Counted from the first letter of the stretch, positions 29,038 to 38,493 are shown. The stretch is DNA of 64,000 nucleotides from JAPPHA01 sp963662815 (GCA_963662815.2 CAXXWA010000043.1:1-64000); one strand, 5' to 3'. The notes: generated from the sequence alone by a model not told the origin. Numbers and translations are program-made.

Positions 29038-29538
29038 ATGAGTGGAGGCATGGAAATCGCCAGAGTCGGCATCGTCATGGGGAGCCAGACCGACTGGCCC
29101 ACGCTTAGCCATACTGCCCGGTTGCTAGACGAACTGGAAGTTCCCTACGAAACCAGGATCGTCTCGGCCCACCGGACTCCGGATCGCCTCTGGAACTACG
29201 GGCGTACCGCGGCGGATCGCGGAATTCGGGTGATCATCGCCGGCGCAGGCGGCGCCGCGCACCTCCCCGGCATGCTGGCATCGAAGACTCGCCTGCCGAT
29301 CATAGGCGTTCCGGTCAGGACTGCCGCGCTGAACGGGATCGACTCGCTGTATTCGATCGTTCAGATGCCGCGCGGGTATCCGGTTGCAACGATGGCGATC
29401 GGTGAGTCGGGCGCTGCAAACGCGGCCCTCTTGGCGGCAGCCATACTTGCCGGCTCCGACGACGCCGTCGCGGTCAGACTCGATGCCTGGCGGGCGCAAC
29501 TTAGCGAATCCGTTCCGGAAGCACCTGTTGACAGGTGA
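29038..29538 (+). CDS. purE: N5-carboxyaminoimidazole ribonucleotide mutase
   Basis: Class I PurE converts N5-CAIR to CAIR in purine synthesis. The 166-residue protein has VGIVMGSQTDWPTL at the N-terminus, the catalytic IVSAHRTPDRL (His), and IIAGAGGAAHLPGMLAS, plus LPIIGVPV and QMPRGYPVATMAIG. The partner purK follows and overlaps by 11 bases. Confidence 0.96.
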   Translation: MSGGMEIARVGIVMGSQTDWPTLSHTARLLDELEVPYETRIVSAHRTPDRLWNYGRTAADRGIRVIIAGAGGAAHLPGMLASKTRLPIIGVPVRTAALNGIDSLYSIVQMPRGYPVATMAIGESGAANAALLAAAILAGSDDAVAVRLDAWRAQLSESVPEAPVDR

Positions 29539-30610
29539 CACCCTCCCCGTCGGCTCCGTCATCGGCATTCTCGGCGGCGGCCAACTCGGACGAATGCTCT
29601 GCGCCGCAGCGTCGCGCCTCGGAATGTTGACGCATGTCTTTGCGCCGGAACCGGATCCTCCCGCAACCCAGGTATGCAGCCGGGTCACGCGAGCATCCTA
29701 CTCGGACCGCGCAGCGCTGCAGCGGTTCGCGGGCGAAACTGACGTCGTCACATTCGAATTCGAGAACATCCCCGCTGATGCGCTCCGGACGATCTCCTGC
29801 ATAAGTCCGACCAGACCAGGGACCAAGGCCTTGACCCTTTCCCAGGACCGGGCGGTAGAAAAGCGGTTTCTCGCCGGCCTAGGGTTGCGGGTCGCGCCCC
29901 ACATGGTCGTCGGCAGCGCAAGCGATCTGGACCGTGCGATCAAGACAATCGGACTTCCGTTAATCCTCAAGTCGCGCAGGTTCGGATACGATGGCAAGGG
30001 ACAGGCGACCATCCGGACGCGCGAGGATGCAGGTCCGGCGCTTGAACTGGTTGGCAATTCGTCCATCGTGGAACGGATGATCGACTTCGACTGCGAGCTG
30101 TCCGTCATCGGCGCGCGCGCCATTGACGGCTCGACGATCTGTTTCGATCCGGGCGAAAACCGGCACGAGGACGGAATCCTCAGGTCGACACTGGTGCCGG
30201 CACAGGTTCGTCCCTCGGTGCGCGACGACGCAGTGCTCATCGCAGGCAGGATTCTCAATGCGCTCGACTACGTGGGCGTCATTGGAGTCGAGCTCTTCCT
30301 GGCCAGCGATGGTCTTGTCGTCAACGAAATCGCTCCAAGGGTCCACAACTCCGGACACTGGACGCAGGACGGATGCGTCGTCGACCAATTCGAACAGCAT
30401 GTCCGTGCAATCTCGGGCTGGCCGCTCGCAGATGGTCGCCGGCATTCGGATGTCGCGATGACAAACCTGATCGGCGATGACATCTCGCAACTTTTCGAAC
30501 ACGTTGCGGACAGCAACGCTGGTATTCATGTCTATGGGAAATCGGAAGTCCGGCCGGGACGGAAAATGGGACACGTCAACCGGGTTCTTGGGCCCGCCCT
30601 CCAGCCGTGA
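29528..30610 (+). CDS. purK: N5-carboxyaminoimidazole ribonucleotide synthase
   Basis: ATP-grasp enzyme that carboxylates AIR to N5-CAIR for PurE. It is about 360 residues from the TTG at 29528, which is preceded by GGAA at 7-base spacing; no ATG or GTG is suitably placed. Motifs: IGILGGGQLGRMLC, FEFENIPADAL, LKSRRFGYDGKGQ, VERMIDFDCELSVIGAR and VNEIAPRVHNSGHWTQD. Overlaps purE, so the two are translationally coupled. Confidence 0.94.
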   Translation: MTGDTLPVGSVIGILGGGQLGRMLCAAASRLGMLTHVFAPEPDPPATQVCSRVTRASYSDRAALQRFAGETDVVTFEFENIPADALRTISCISPTRPGTKALTLSQDRAVEKRFLAGLGLRVAPHMVVGSASDLDRAIKTIGLPLILKSRRFGYDGKGQATIRTREDAGPALELVGNSSIVERMIDFDCELSVIGARAIDGSTICFDPGENRHEDGILRSTLVPAQVRPSVRDDAVLIAGRILNALDYVGVIGVELFLASDGLVVNEIAPRVHNSGHWTQDGCVVDQFEQHVRAISGWPLADGRRHSDVAMTNLIGDDISQLFEHVADSNAGIHVYGKSEVRPGRKMGHVNRVLGPALQP

Positions 30611-30681
30611 TGCCAATGGTCCAGCCGGATGGCGGAACCACGGCCACGAACCGAATCGCAACAAGACCGAAGCAGCAAAAT

Positions 30682-31446
30682 TTACCTGCCGATGTCTTGT
30701 CCCGTCGCCCGCACGCTGCGAAATCGTCCCGTTTCTATAAAGGATATGGCCTGCTCGGCGACCGCGCGACTGATGATTATGGAATCGTGAGTCACGGGCA
30801 GCACGATATGATCTGTCATGCCGCCGAGCCGCGTGCGCGCCACGGACACTCGCCCATCGTCCGGACCGGGAATGATCAGGGAAAACAGCGCGAATGCGCT
30901 TCTGCTTCCGGCAATGATGCCGACGGGAAAGTCGGCGTCGCCGAGCCGATTCGGCGCGCTTTCTGGACCGGTGCCGAGTTGCAGCGCGGCAGGTCCGAAC
31001 CACATTGCAAATCCTGGAAGGCCCGAAAGTTCGTCGACAAGTTCCGACCCGCCGTTCGGCGGCCCAAGCATCACGATGCGACCAAGGTTTTCCGGAAGGC
31101 GATTTCCTCCGCCATCGTTGCGAGCGTAATCGCGCAACAGGATACCGCCCAGGGAGTGCGTCACGAAGTGGAGTTTCGTAGCGTTCCCGCACTGCGAAAC
31201 CGCATCCGGCACGGCCGTTCTCGCCAGAACCTCGACAGGGGCGCTGGTAGACGGATAGCCGAAGTTCACCACATTGAATCCGTGCGTCTCTAGCCGAGTC
31301 TCGAGAATCCTGAGGGATGCCGGCGTCCGGGCCAGCCCGTGCAGGAGAACCACGCACTCTTGCCGGTCAGCGGCGGCGGCTGGCGGATTCAGCAAAAATG
31401 GGAGACCGATGCCGACAACGACCGCGCTCAACACTCTGCCGGTCAA
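30682..31446 (-). CDS. Secreted alpha/beta-hydrolase (lipase/esterase-like)
   Basis: 254 residues from a TTG with a close ribosome site (GGGAGG). The N-terminus looks like a signal peptide (VLSAVVVGIGLPFLLNPPAAA). Alpha/beta-hydrolase features are VVLLHGLARTPASL (oxyanion loop) and HFVTHSLGGILLRDYA (nucleophile Ser in a T-H-S-L-G elbow), with a possible catalytic His in LPVTHDSII near the C-terminus. Substrate unknown. Lies after the groEL terminator and converges with purK. Confidence 0.8.
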   Translation of the reverse strand: MTGRVLSAVVVGIGLPFLLNPPAAAADRQECVVLLHGLARTPASLRILETRLETHGFNVVNFGYPSTSAPVEVLARTAVPDAVSQCGNATKLHFVTHSLGGILLRDYARNDGGGNRLPENLGRIVMLGPPNGGSELVDELSGLPGFAMWFGPAALQLGTGPESAPNRLGDADFPVGIIAGSRSAFALFSLIIPGPDDGRVSVARTRLGGMTDHIVLPVTHDSIIISRAVAEQAISFIETGRFRSVRATGQDIGR

Positions 31447-31498
31447 CCCTGCCTCCCACGCAAGCCAACCGCTTGCACGGCCCGAACCTAATCGAAGA

Positions 31499-31522
31499 AA
31501 GGGGGCCCCGAAAGGCCCCCTT
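31499..31522 (-). terminator. Terminator of the groESL operon
   Basis: On the minus strand a GGGGGCC / GGCCCCC stem with a 6-base loop is followed by TTTCTTC. It lies about 85 bases after the groEL stop and just before the lipase-like gene. Confidence 0.8.
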
Positions 31523-31606
31523 GATCAGTTTGAACAATGACGCAGCTCGTGCGCTTCCGGAAACGGAACGAACCCCCGACCTCGGAACCGCCGACGCCGC
31601 GGGCGA

Positions 31607-33244
31607 TCACATCATGCCGCCCATTCCGCCCATGTCAGGCATCGCCGGCGCATTGTTCTTCGGTTCCGGACGCTCGGCGACCATCGCCTCGGTGGTCACG
31701 AGAAGGCCCGCGATCGAGGACGCATCCTCAAGCGCAGCGCGCACGACCTTTGCCGGATCGATGATGCCGAAGTCGAACATGTCGCCGTACTCCTCGGTTT
31801 GCGCATTGAAACCGTAGTTCCGGTCGTCGCACTCACGGACCTTGCCGGCAACGACTGCACCGTCGACGCCCGCATTCTCCGCAATCTGGCGCAGCGGCGA
31901 CTCAAGGGCGCGGCGGACAATCGCGATTCCGGCGTCCTGATCGGGATTCTCGCCCTCAAGGCCGTTGAGCGACTTCGCGCCGAGCATCAGCGACACGCCA
32001 CCGCCGACGACGACCCCTTCCTGCACCGCGGCACGGGTCGAGTTCAGCGCATCGTCTACGCGGTCCTTGCGTTCCTTGACCTCGACTTCGGTCGCTCCGC
32101 CAACGCGGATCACCGCAACGCCGCCAGCGAGCTTCGCGAGACGCTCCTGAAGCTTTTCGCGGTCGTAGTCCGACGTGGTTTCCTCGATCTGGCCGCGAAT
32201 CTGGGCGACACGCGCCTCGATTTCCGACTTTTCGCCTGCGCCGTCGACAATCGTTGTGTCGTCCTTGTTGATCGAGACCTTCTTGGCCCTGCCGAGCATG
32301 TCCATGCCGACGTTCTCGAGCTTCATTCCCAGATCCTCGGAGATCACCTGGCCGCCGGTCAGGATCGCGATGTCCTGAAGCATTGCCTTGCGCCGATCGC
32401 CGAAGCCGGGCGCCTTCACGGCAGCGATCTTGAGCCCGCCGCGCAGCTTGTTGACCACGAGCGTCGCGAGCGCCTCGCCCTCGACGTCCTCTGCGATCAC
32501 GAGCAGCGGCTTGCCGGCCTGAATGACGCTCTCAAGAAGCGGCACCATGGACTGCAGGGACGACAGCTTCTTCTCATGCAGGAGCACGAGACATTCGTCG
32601 AGTTCCGCGGTCATTTTGTCAGCATTGGTCACGAAGTAGGGCGAGAGATAGCCGCGGTCGAACTGCATGCCTTCGACAACGTCGGTTTCTGTTTCCAGAC
32701 CCTTGTTTTCCTCGACCGTGATGACGCCCTCGTTGCCGACCTTCTGCATCGCGTCGGCGATTTGATCGCCGATCTCGCTCTCGCCGTTCGCGGAAATCGT
32801 GCCGACTTGGGCAACCTCTGCAGAGTCCTTGACCTCCCTGGCCATCTCCTTGATTTCGCCGACGACCCTGCCGGTCGCGAGATCGATGCCGCGCTTGAGG
32901 TCCATCGGGTTCATGCCGGCTGCGACCGACTTGAGACCTTCGCGGACGATCGCATGCGCGAGAATCGTCGCTGTCGTCGTTCCGTCGCCTGCGGTGTCAT
33001 TGGTGCGAGATGCGACCTCGCGAACCATTTGCGCGCCCATGTTCTCGAACTTGCCTTCGAGTTCGATTTCCTTGGCGACCGTCACGCCGTCCTTGGTGAT
33101 CCGCGGTGCGCCAAAGGACTTGTCGATAACGACATTGCGCCCCTTCGGCCCCAGTGTCACTCGCACGGCGTCAGCCAGAACGGAAACGCCTTCGAGCATC
33201 CTGTTGCGGGCGTCAGTGCTGAATTTTACGTCTTTTGCTGCCAT
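31607..33244 (-). CDS. groEL: Chaperonin GroEL (Hsp60)
   Basis: 545 residues, full length, ending in the characteristic GGMGGMM tail. Conserved stretches: LGPKGRNVVIDKSFG, the ATP-site AGDGTTTATILA, and apical VAVIRVGGATEVEVKE. Forms the double-ring folding chamber with GroES, encoded 38 bases upstream. The operon is governed by a CIRCE operator (33637-33669) and ends at the 31499 hairpin. Confidence 0.98.
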   Translation of the reverse strand: MAAKDVKFSTDARNRMLEGVSVLADAVRVTLGPKGRNVVIDKSFGAPRITKDGVTVAKEIELEGKFENMGAQMVREVASRTNDTAGDGTTTATILAHAIVREGLKSVAAGMNPMDLKRGIDLATGRVVGEIKEMAREVKDSAEVAQVGTISANGESEIGDQIADAMQKVGNEGVITVEENKGLETETDVVEGMQFDRGYLSPYFVTNADKMTAELDECLVLLHEKKLSSLQSMVPLLESVIQAGKPLLVIAEDVEGEALATLVVNKLRGGLKIAAVKAPGFGDRRKAMLQDIAILTGGQVISEDLGMKLENVGMDMLGRAKKVSINKDDTTIVDGAGEKSEIEARVAQIRGQIEETTSDYDREKLQERLAKLAGGVAVIRVGGATEVEVKERKDRVDDALNSTRAAVQEGVVVGGGVSLMLGAKSLNGLEGENPDQDAGIAIVRRALESPLRQIAENAGVDGAVVAGKVRECDDRNYGFNAQTEEYGDMFDFGIIDPAKVVRAALEDASSIAGLLVTTEAMVAERPEPKNNAPAMPDMGGMGGMM

Positions 33245-33282
33245 TTCTCTCTAGCTCCTGGATTGGGTTGCGACCTGTCGTC

Positions 33283-33567
33283 TCAGAGAATGCCGAGGAT
33301 GTCGGATTCTTTCATGATCAACAGTTCTTCACCGTCGATCGTGACTTCGGTCCCTGACCACTTTCCGAACAAGATGCGGTCGCCTTCCTTGACCGACATC
33401 TTGATCAGTTCGCCGCTGTCCTTGCGCGCGCCTTCACCGCAGGAGATGATTTCACCTTCCGACGGTTTTTCCTTTGCGCTATCCGGGATGATCAACCCGC
33501 CAGCGGTCTTCTCGTCGCCTTCGATGCGGCGAACCAGAACTCGATCATGCAAGGGCGTGAATGCCAT
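33283..33567 (-). CDS. groES: Co-chaperonin GroES (Hsp10)
   Basis: 94 residues: PLHDRVLVRRIEGDEKTAGG, the mobile loop GGLIIPDSAKEKPSEG, and FGKWSGTEVTIDGEELL near the C-terminus. Lid of the GroEL chamber, first gene of the operon. Confidence 0.98.
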   Translation of the reverse strand: MAFTPLHDRVLVRRIEGDEKTAGGLIIPDSAKEKPSEGEIISCGEGARKDSGELIKMSVKEGDRILFGKWSGTEVTIDGEELLIMKESDILGIL

Positions 33568-33636
33568 CGCAACTCTCCTTGAACAGTTTCCTTTCTTGAA
33601 CGATTCCCGACGCCAAGGTTCAGACGCATCGGGCAG

Positions 33637-33669
33637 TTGCTAGCACTCAACGCCTTCTGGTGCTAGCAA
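33637..33669 (-). promoter_or_regulatory. CIRCE operator of groESL
   Basis: Perfect 10-bp arms TTGCTAGCAC and GTGCTAGCAA around a 13-base centre, matching the CIRCE consensus (TTAGCACTC-N9-GAGTGCTAA). This is the binding site of the heat-shock repressor HrcA, which is not encoded in the window. It sits about 70 bases upstream of groES, just downstream of the predicted promoter. Confidence 0.93.
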
Positions 33670-33674
33670 TCGCG

Positions 33675-33703
33675 CACGTAGTTGTCCGATCGTTGCATGT
33701 CAA
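33675..33703 (-). promoter_or_regulatory. Promoter of groESL
   Basis: On the minus strand a perfect TTGACA (33698-33703) is followed after 17 bases by TACGTG (33675-33680). The CIRCE starts 5 bases further on, which fits repression at the transcription start. Confidence 0.6.
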
Positions 33704-33879
33704 GGGCGGGGGGTGAAAATTTCCTCCGGATTGCGATCCCGCGTCCTCTGGCTTCATCTCGTCTTCCGGCGGGCAGGGGATCCGGCTGGAAAGTCCGCGC
33801 ACCGTCGGGTAGTCACCGGCCTGACTCACGAAGACGCGTCGCTTCCGACACGTCGCCGGCAACCGGAAACGCATCTGTC

Positions 33880-34764
33880 ATGACTTCAGTCATTGAGTCA
33901 CTCGATGAGATATCTCATCGCTACAGGGCCGTGTTCTGCGACTTGTGGGGCTGCCTGCACGACGGATGCAGGCCGTTCGATCCTGCAGTCCGGGCGCTTC
34001 GCGCGTTCAGGGACGGCGGAGGATTCGTCCTTCTCCTGACCAATGCGCCCCGCCCTCGCAGTTCGGTCATCGGCCAACTCGAGGCAGTCGGCGTTCCGAA
34101 CGACATCTATCAGGAGATCTCGTCGAGCGGTGACTCCGCGCGTCAGACTCTCGCGTCCGGAAGATTCGGCAGCGCCGTCTACCACATCGGGCCCGATCGG
34201 GACCGTACGTTCTTCATTCCCGAGGAAACGGACGATTTCGGCGGCCTCGACCGAATTACGCGCGTACCGCCGGATCGGGCCGAGGGAATTGTTTGCACCG
34301 GTCTCTTCGACGATGAGTCCGAAACGCCCGAGGACTACTTCGATTGCCTTGCAGAGGCGCAGCGGAAAAACCTCGCCATGCTCTGCGCCAACCCCGACGT
34401 CGTCGTCGACAGGGGTTCGCGAAGAGTCTACTGCGCCGGAGCGCTCGCCGCGCTGTATGCGGACCTCGGTGGAGAGGTCTGCCTCTCCGGCAAACCGCAC
34501 GCGCCGATCTACGCTCTGGCGCGCGAACGGCTGAACAGGGCGACGGGGGAAGAAGTGCCGGACAGCGCCATACTTTGCATCGGCGACGGCATATCCACCG
34601 ACATACGCGGCGCTGTTGCGGAAAACCTTGACAGTCTGTTTGTCACCGGAGGCCTTGCCCGCCACGAGACGGCGACGGTGCGCAACCCCGACCCGGAGAG
34701 ACTGGGTTCGTTTCTCGAAAGCGCAGGGATCGCCCCAACCGCAGCAATCGGATATCTTCGCTGA
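33880..34764 (+). CDS. HAD-IIA family hydrolase (TIGR01459 type)
   Basis: 294 residues from the ATG at 33880; the frame is open upstream without similarity. HAD motif I is in AVFCDLWGCLHDG, motif II in LLLTNAPRPRSSV, and the Lys and acidic motifs in CLSGKPHAPIYALA and CIGDGISTDIRGA. This is the NagD-like class IIA with a C2 cap, an alphaproteobacterial group of unknown substrate. It is followed by a MaoC gene and ribF, a conserved order. Confidence 0.88.
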   Translation: MTSVIESLDEISHRYRAVFCDLWGCLHDGCRPFDPAVRALRAFRDGGGFVLLLTNAPRPRSSVIGQLEAVGVPNDIYQEISSSGDSARQTLASGRFGSAVYHIGPDRDRTFFIPEETDDFGGLDRITRVPPDRAEGIVCTGLFDDESETPEDYFDCLAEAQRKNLAMLCANPDVVVDRGSRRVYCAGALAALYADLGGEVCLSGKPHAPIYALARERLNRATGEEVPDSAILCIGDGISTDIRGAVAENLDSLFVTGGLARHETATVRNPDPERLGSFLESAGIAPTAAIGYLR

Positions 34765-34814
34765 TTGGCAACAATATTGCTTCGATTGGCCTGGAATCGT
34801 GCTAAAGTTGCGCA

Positions 34815-35339
34815 GTGAATCGAGAACACAAAATTGGCGGCGTCAGTAGCGACAAACTCCGGCAGAGAACCAGCGCGGGAACCGAAGCAGGCTCGCGTCG
34901 GAAAAACGTCAAAACCGGAACCATTTGCATCGAAGATCTCGAAATCGGCATGTCGAGATCCTTGGAGAAAACATTCACCGAGACCGACATCGCCGCCTTT
35001 GCCTTATTGTCCGAGGATCACAATCCCATCCATCTCGACGAGGCTTACGCTCGCGAGACCTCGTTCGGCGGCATAATTGCGCACGGCATGATGAGCGCAT
35101 CGCTGGTTTCCGCGGTTATCGGCGAACAGTTGCCCGGTCACGGCACGGTCTACCTCGGGCAGACGCTCAAGTTTCTTGCGCCGGTCCGGCCGGGAGACAG
35201 GCTCGAAGCCACGGCAACCGTCATCGACGTCAACTACGCCAAGCGGCGGGTCACGCTTGATTGTGCCTGCCGCGTCGGGGATAAGGTCGTCCTAACGGGC
35301 GAGGCGCTGGTCATGGCGCCGAGCCGGAAATTCGACTGA
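34815..35339 (+). CDS. MaoC-like (R)-specific hydratase/dehydratase
   Basis: 174 residues from a GTG at 34815; the first 30 or so are poorly conserved, but no later start precedes the domain. The hot-dog fold hydratase motif is DIAAFALLSEDHNPIHLDEA with the catalytic Asp and His, followed by FGGIIAHGMMSASLVSAVIG and YLGQTLKFLAPVRPGD. Such enzymes hydrate enoyl-CoA. The exact substrate is unknown. Confidence 0.88.
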   Translation: MNREHKIGGVSSDKLRQRTSAGTEAGSRRKNVKTGTICIEDLEIGMSRSLEKTFTETDIAAFALLSEDHNPIHLDEAYARETSFGGIIAHGMMSASLVSAVIGEQLPGHGTVYLGQTLKFLAPVRPGDRLEATATVIDVNYAKRRVTLDCACRVGDKVVLTGEALVMAPSRKFD

Positions 35340-35364
35340 CACGGCAGCCGCCCGACGACGACAC

Positions 35365-36324
35365 ATGCGACAATTGAGCAATTTTGCCGACATCCCGGCC
35401 GCATGCAGGGGTGCAGTGGTGGCTATCGGGAATTTCGACGGCGTTCACTTGGGACATGTTTCGGTCCTGGACCAGGCTGCAGGCATTGCGACGCGAACCT
35501 CCCGGCCCCGGGGGATCGTCACCTTTGAACCGCATCCGAGGCAGTTCTTTCAGCCGGAGGCGCAGCAGTTCCGCCTGATGACGCGGGAGAGCCGCGCGAG
35601 GCGCCTGGAATTGCTCGGAATCGACGTCGTCTTCGAATTGCCGTTCGACGCCGGGATGGCGGGCACATCTGCAGGCGAATTCGCCCGGTCGATTCTCGCG
35701 AGACATCTTGCAATTTCGCACGCCGTCGTCGGCGCGGACTTCAGGTTCGGAAAGGACCGGGCCGGAGACGCCGCGGCGCTGTCCGCATACGGAACCCGCC
35801 ACGGGTTCGAAGTTACCGTTGCAACACTTGTCTCCGACGGCGACACGGAATGCTCCTCATCAGCCATTCGATTGGCCCTCGCCGACAAGCGCCCCAAGGA
35901 GGCCGCGCGCATGCTGGGGCATCTGCACAGGATCGAGGGCCGGGTCGTCCACGGCGAAAAGCGCGGGCGGGAACTTGGATTTCCCACGGCAAACCTGTCG
36001 TTATGCGGAATGTTCGTCCCTTCGCACGGCGTCTATGCGGTCCTCGTAGACATCATCAACGGGCGTCACAGGGGACGATTCACGGGCGTCGCCTCGATCG
36101 GCACGCGCCCGATGTTCGACGGAGCCTCTGTCAACCTGGAAGTCTACCTGTTCGACTTCGAAGGAGAAATCTACGGGGATCTCCTCTCGGTCGCGCTCGT
36201 TGAGTACCTGCGTCCGGAACTCCGCTTCTCGAGCGTCGACGAACTGAAAGCGCGGATGCGAACCGACTGTCGCGAAGGCAGGGCGGCGCTTTCCGCTCTT
36301 CCGCAGCCCGGTGTCGCGCAATGA
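35365..36324 (+). CDS. ribF: Bifunctional riboflavin kinase / FAD synthetase
   Basis: Makes FMN and FAD from riboflavin. 319 residues. The N-terminal nucleotidyltransferase domain (VVAIGNFDGVHLGHVSVL, then GADFRFGKDRAGD) is followed by the C-terminal kinase domain (GRVVHGEKRGRELGFPTANL, GVASIGTRPMF, VYLFDFEGEIYGD). Part of a co-directional run from the HAD gene to threonine aldolase; overlaps the next gene by 4 bases. Confidence 0.96.
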   Translation: MRQLSNFADIPAACRGAVVAIGNFDGVHLGHVSVLDQAAGIATRTSRPRGIVTFEPHPRQFFQPEAQQFRLMTRESRARRLELLGIDVVFELPFDAGMAGTSAGEFARSILARHLAISHAVVGADFRFGKDRAGDAAALSAYGTRHGFEVTVATLVSDGDTECSSSAIRLALADKRPKEAARMLGHLHRIEGRVVHGEKRGRELGFPTANLSLCGMFVPSHGVYAVLVDIINGRHRGRFTGVASIGTRPMFDGASVNLEVYLFDFEGEIYGDLLSVALVEYLRPELRFSSVDELKARMRTDCREGRAALSALPQPGVAQ

Positions 36325-36848
36325 CGCGACGGCGAAAGGGACGGTCATCGACGGCGAATCCGTTCAAACGGGCCGGCCCGCCGGAGTCCGCCCTCAAGGG
36401 CCGTCTGCGACCGGAGTTCTGGGCACGCTTCGAACTTGGCGAGCTTAACGCGGCCGAGTGGGAGGCCCTCTGCGACGGGTGTGGACGCTGCTGCCTTCTC
36501 AAGCTCGAGAGCGAGGAGACCGGCGAGGTCCGGTACACGAATGTTGCCTGCCGGCTGCTCGACCCGCACAGTTGCCGCTGCACGCGATACGAACGCAGGA
36601 AACGAATAGTTCCGGCCTGCATATCCCTCACTACCAGGACCATCGCGGAATCCGCGAGCTGGATGCCGGAAACATGTGCGTACCGCCTGCGGCACGAAGG
36701 CAAGCCCCTCCCCTCATGGCACTATCTGGTCAGCGGAGACACGGAGACGATACACCGCCACGGAAAGAGCGTCCGGGGAAAGGTGCACAGTGAGCGTGAC
36801 GTTGCAGAAGCCGATCTCGAGCAGCATGTAACAGAGGTGTTTTCCTGA
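36321..36848 (+). CDS. YcgN family cysteine-cluster protein
   Basis: 175 residues of the UPF0260/YcgN type: WEALCDGCGRCCLLKL, TNVACRLLD, CRCTRYERR and VPACISL give the conserved cysteine pattern of a putative zinc or iron-sulfur site. Further motifs are WMPETCAYRLRHEGKPLPSWH and GDTETIHRHGKSVRGK. No biochemical role is known. Overlaps ribF (ATGA) and touches the threonine aldolase gene. Confidence 0.92.
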   Translation: MTRRRKGRSSTANPFKRAGPPESALKGRLRPEFWARFELGELNAAEWEALCDGCGRCCLLKLESEETGEVRYTNVACRLLDPHSCRCTRYERRKRIVPACISLTTRTIAESASWMPETCAYRLRHEGKPLPSWHYLVSGDTETIHRHGKSVRGKVHSERDVAEADLEQHVTEVFS

Positions 36849-37901
36849 ATGAACTTCGCATCAGACAATGCTGGCCCGGCGGCCCCGGAAGTGCTCGAGG
36901 CGCTCGTCCGGGAAAACCGCGGATACGCCAAATCGTACGGTGCCGACGATTGCATGGACCATGTCCAGGAACGTGTGCGCGAGATCTTCAACGCGCCCGA
37001 TGCCGCAGTCTATCTGGTTGCGACCGGAACTGCCGCAAACGCGCTCGCGCTGGCGACCCTCGTGAAACCCTGGGGAACAATCTATTGCCATCGGAAATCG
37101 CACGTCGAAGAAGACGAATGCGGATCGCCGGAGTTCTATTCCGGCGGGGCAAAGCTTACGCTCATCGGCGGCACCGACTGCAAGATCGATCCAGAAGAGC
37201 TCAGGGACCACATCCGCGAAACCGGTCGCCTCGGCGTGCACGGCGTGCAGCGCGGGGCGCTCTCGATAGCGAATGTCACCGAGTGCGGAACAGTGTATTC
37301 GACCGACGAGATCGGAGTGCTCACGTCCATCGCGCGGCAGTTCGGGATCGCTTGTTACCTCGACGGGGCGCGGCTCGCGAACGCGCTGGTTGCGCTTGGC
37401 TGCGCACCGGCGGACGCCACCTGGAAGGCCGGCGTCGATGTGGTCAGCCTCGGCGGGACCAAGAACGGACTCATCGGCGTGGAAGCGCTGATCTTCTTCG
37501 ATCCGGAGAGAGCCTGGGAATTCGAGCTGCGGCGGAAGCGCGGTGGCCACCTGTTCTCCAAACACCGATATCTCTCTGCCCAGATGAAGGCATATCTGGA
37601 CGGCGGCCTGTGGCTCGACCTGGCGGAACGCGCGAATTCGGCCGCCGCCCGGCTCGCGTCGGGTCTTGAAGGCATCGACGGAGCATGGCTCATGCACCCC
37701 AGGGATGCGAACATGGTCTTTGCGGGGTGGCGGCGCAGCGGCCACAAGCGTGCCCAAGAAGCCGGCGCGGTCTACTATCCCTGGCCGACGGATCACTCCG
37801 CGTCCGGTGCCGACGACGAATTCCTGACCGCGCGGCTCGTCTGCAACTGGGCGACGGAGGCGGCAGACATCGACCGCTTCCTTGAACTGGTACGCGGTTG
37901 A
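36849..37901 (+). CDS. ltaE: Low-specificity L-threonine aldolase
   Basis: PLP enzyme cleaving L-threonine or allo-threonine to glycine and acetaldehyde. The 350-residue product starts MNFASDNAGPAAPEVLEAL. Features: FVATGTAAN-like YLVATGTAANALAL, CYLDGARLANALVALG (PLP-binding Asp and Arg), and the Schiff-base Lys in VSLGGTKNGLIGVEAL (about residue 206). Glycine supply may complement the sarcosine pathway at the window start (inference). Starts on the base after the YcgN stop. Confidence 0.93.
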   Translation: MNFASDNAGPAAPEVLEALVRENRGYAKSYGADDCMDHVQERVREIFNAPDAAVYLVATGTAANALALATLVKPWGTIYCHRKSHVEEDECGSPEFYSGGAKLTLIGGTDCKIDPEELRDHIRETGRLGVHGVQRGALSIANVTECGTVYSTDEIGVLTSIARQFGIACYLDGARLANALVALGCAPADATWKAGVDVVSLGGTKNGLIGVEALIFFDPERAWEFELRRKRGGHLFSKHRYLSAQMKAYLDGGLWLDLAERANSAAARLASGLEGIDGAWLMHPRDANMVFAGWRRSGHKRAQEAGAVYYPWPTDHSASGADDEFLTARLVCNWATEAADIDRFLELVRG

Positions 37902-38043
37902 CGCAATCCGATCGACGATCTTTGGGAATCGCGTACGCCGACGCGTTGCAATCAGGGGCGCTGCGCGCATGATCGCCGACCCGGTAAGCTGTAATCGGGC
38001 AGTCTGAGCTGCATCCGGCCTCCCCCGGTTTTCCGGTTTTTGA

Positions 38044-38071
38044 TTGATTTCGCCAAAAACCTCTATATTAT
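38044..38071 (+). promoter_or_regulatory. Promoter of the membrane protein / ImmA-like pair
   Basis: TTGATT (38044-38049) and TATTAT (38066-38071) with a 16-base spacer in a locally AT-rich stretch, about 78 bases before the first gene. An overlapping TATATT gives an alternative -10. Confidence 0.6.
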
Positions 38072-38148
38072 GCCCTTAAACTGAGGCAGAACAAAAAGCA
38101 GGCAATCATCAGCCTATTGTACTCGGCGGGAGGGATAGGCGATGTGAG

Positions 38149-38493
38149 ATGCAAATGCTTCAAAAAACTGAAGGCATTGCATCGTTCATGATTGAGTGGA
38201 TTCCGGCGTTAATCGTCGTTGCTCTTGGGGTAGCGTCGTTTTCGATAGTCTTCATGGCTGCCATGGTCGCGCTTGTCGGCTTTTTCGGTTTTCGAGCGAT
38301 CCGGAGAGCAGCCGTCTCAGCAGCGACGAAAGCCGCAAATGACGGACTAAAACGTCACTTGGCAAGCGAAGAGTTCAAAGAAATGGTTCGCGACGAGGCG
38401 TCGACTGTTTCATTGAATGAGTTCTTGTCCAGACTACGCGACCAATTAACTTCTGACGGAGAGGAGGCTGGCAATGATCAAAATCAGAGCTGA
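38149..38493 (+). CDS. Small membrane protein paired with an ImmA/IrrE peptidase
   Basis: 114 residues. A long hydrophobic region (residues about 18-50, WIPALIVVALGVASFSIV and FMAAMVALVGFFGF) could cross the membrane once or as a hairpin. It is followed by a basic edge (RAIRRAA) and a charged cytoplasmic helix (FKEMVRDEASTVSLNEFLSR). The family is not recognised. The ribosome site GGGAGGG is 14 bases from the ATG; a start-stop pair (ATGTGA, 38142-38147) lies between. The 3' end overlaps the peptidase gene by 20 bases. The unit is AT-richer than its surroundings. Confidence 0.75.
   Translation: MQMLQKTEGIASFMIEWIPALIVVALGVASFSIVFMAAMVALVGFFGFRAIRRAAVSAATKAANDGLKRHLASEEFKEMVRDEASTVSLNEFLSRLRDQLTSDGEEAGNDQNQS

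Noticed and set aside
31799..33643. 614-codon plus-strand frame opposite groEL/groES
   Set aside because: Shadow of groEL; it also runs through the groES coding region. No plausible product.
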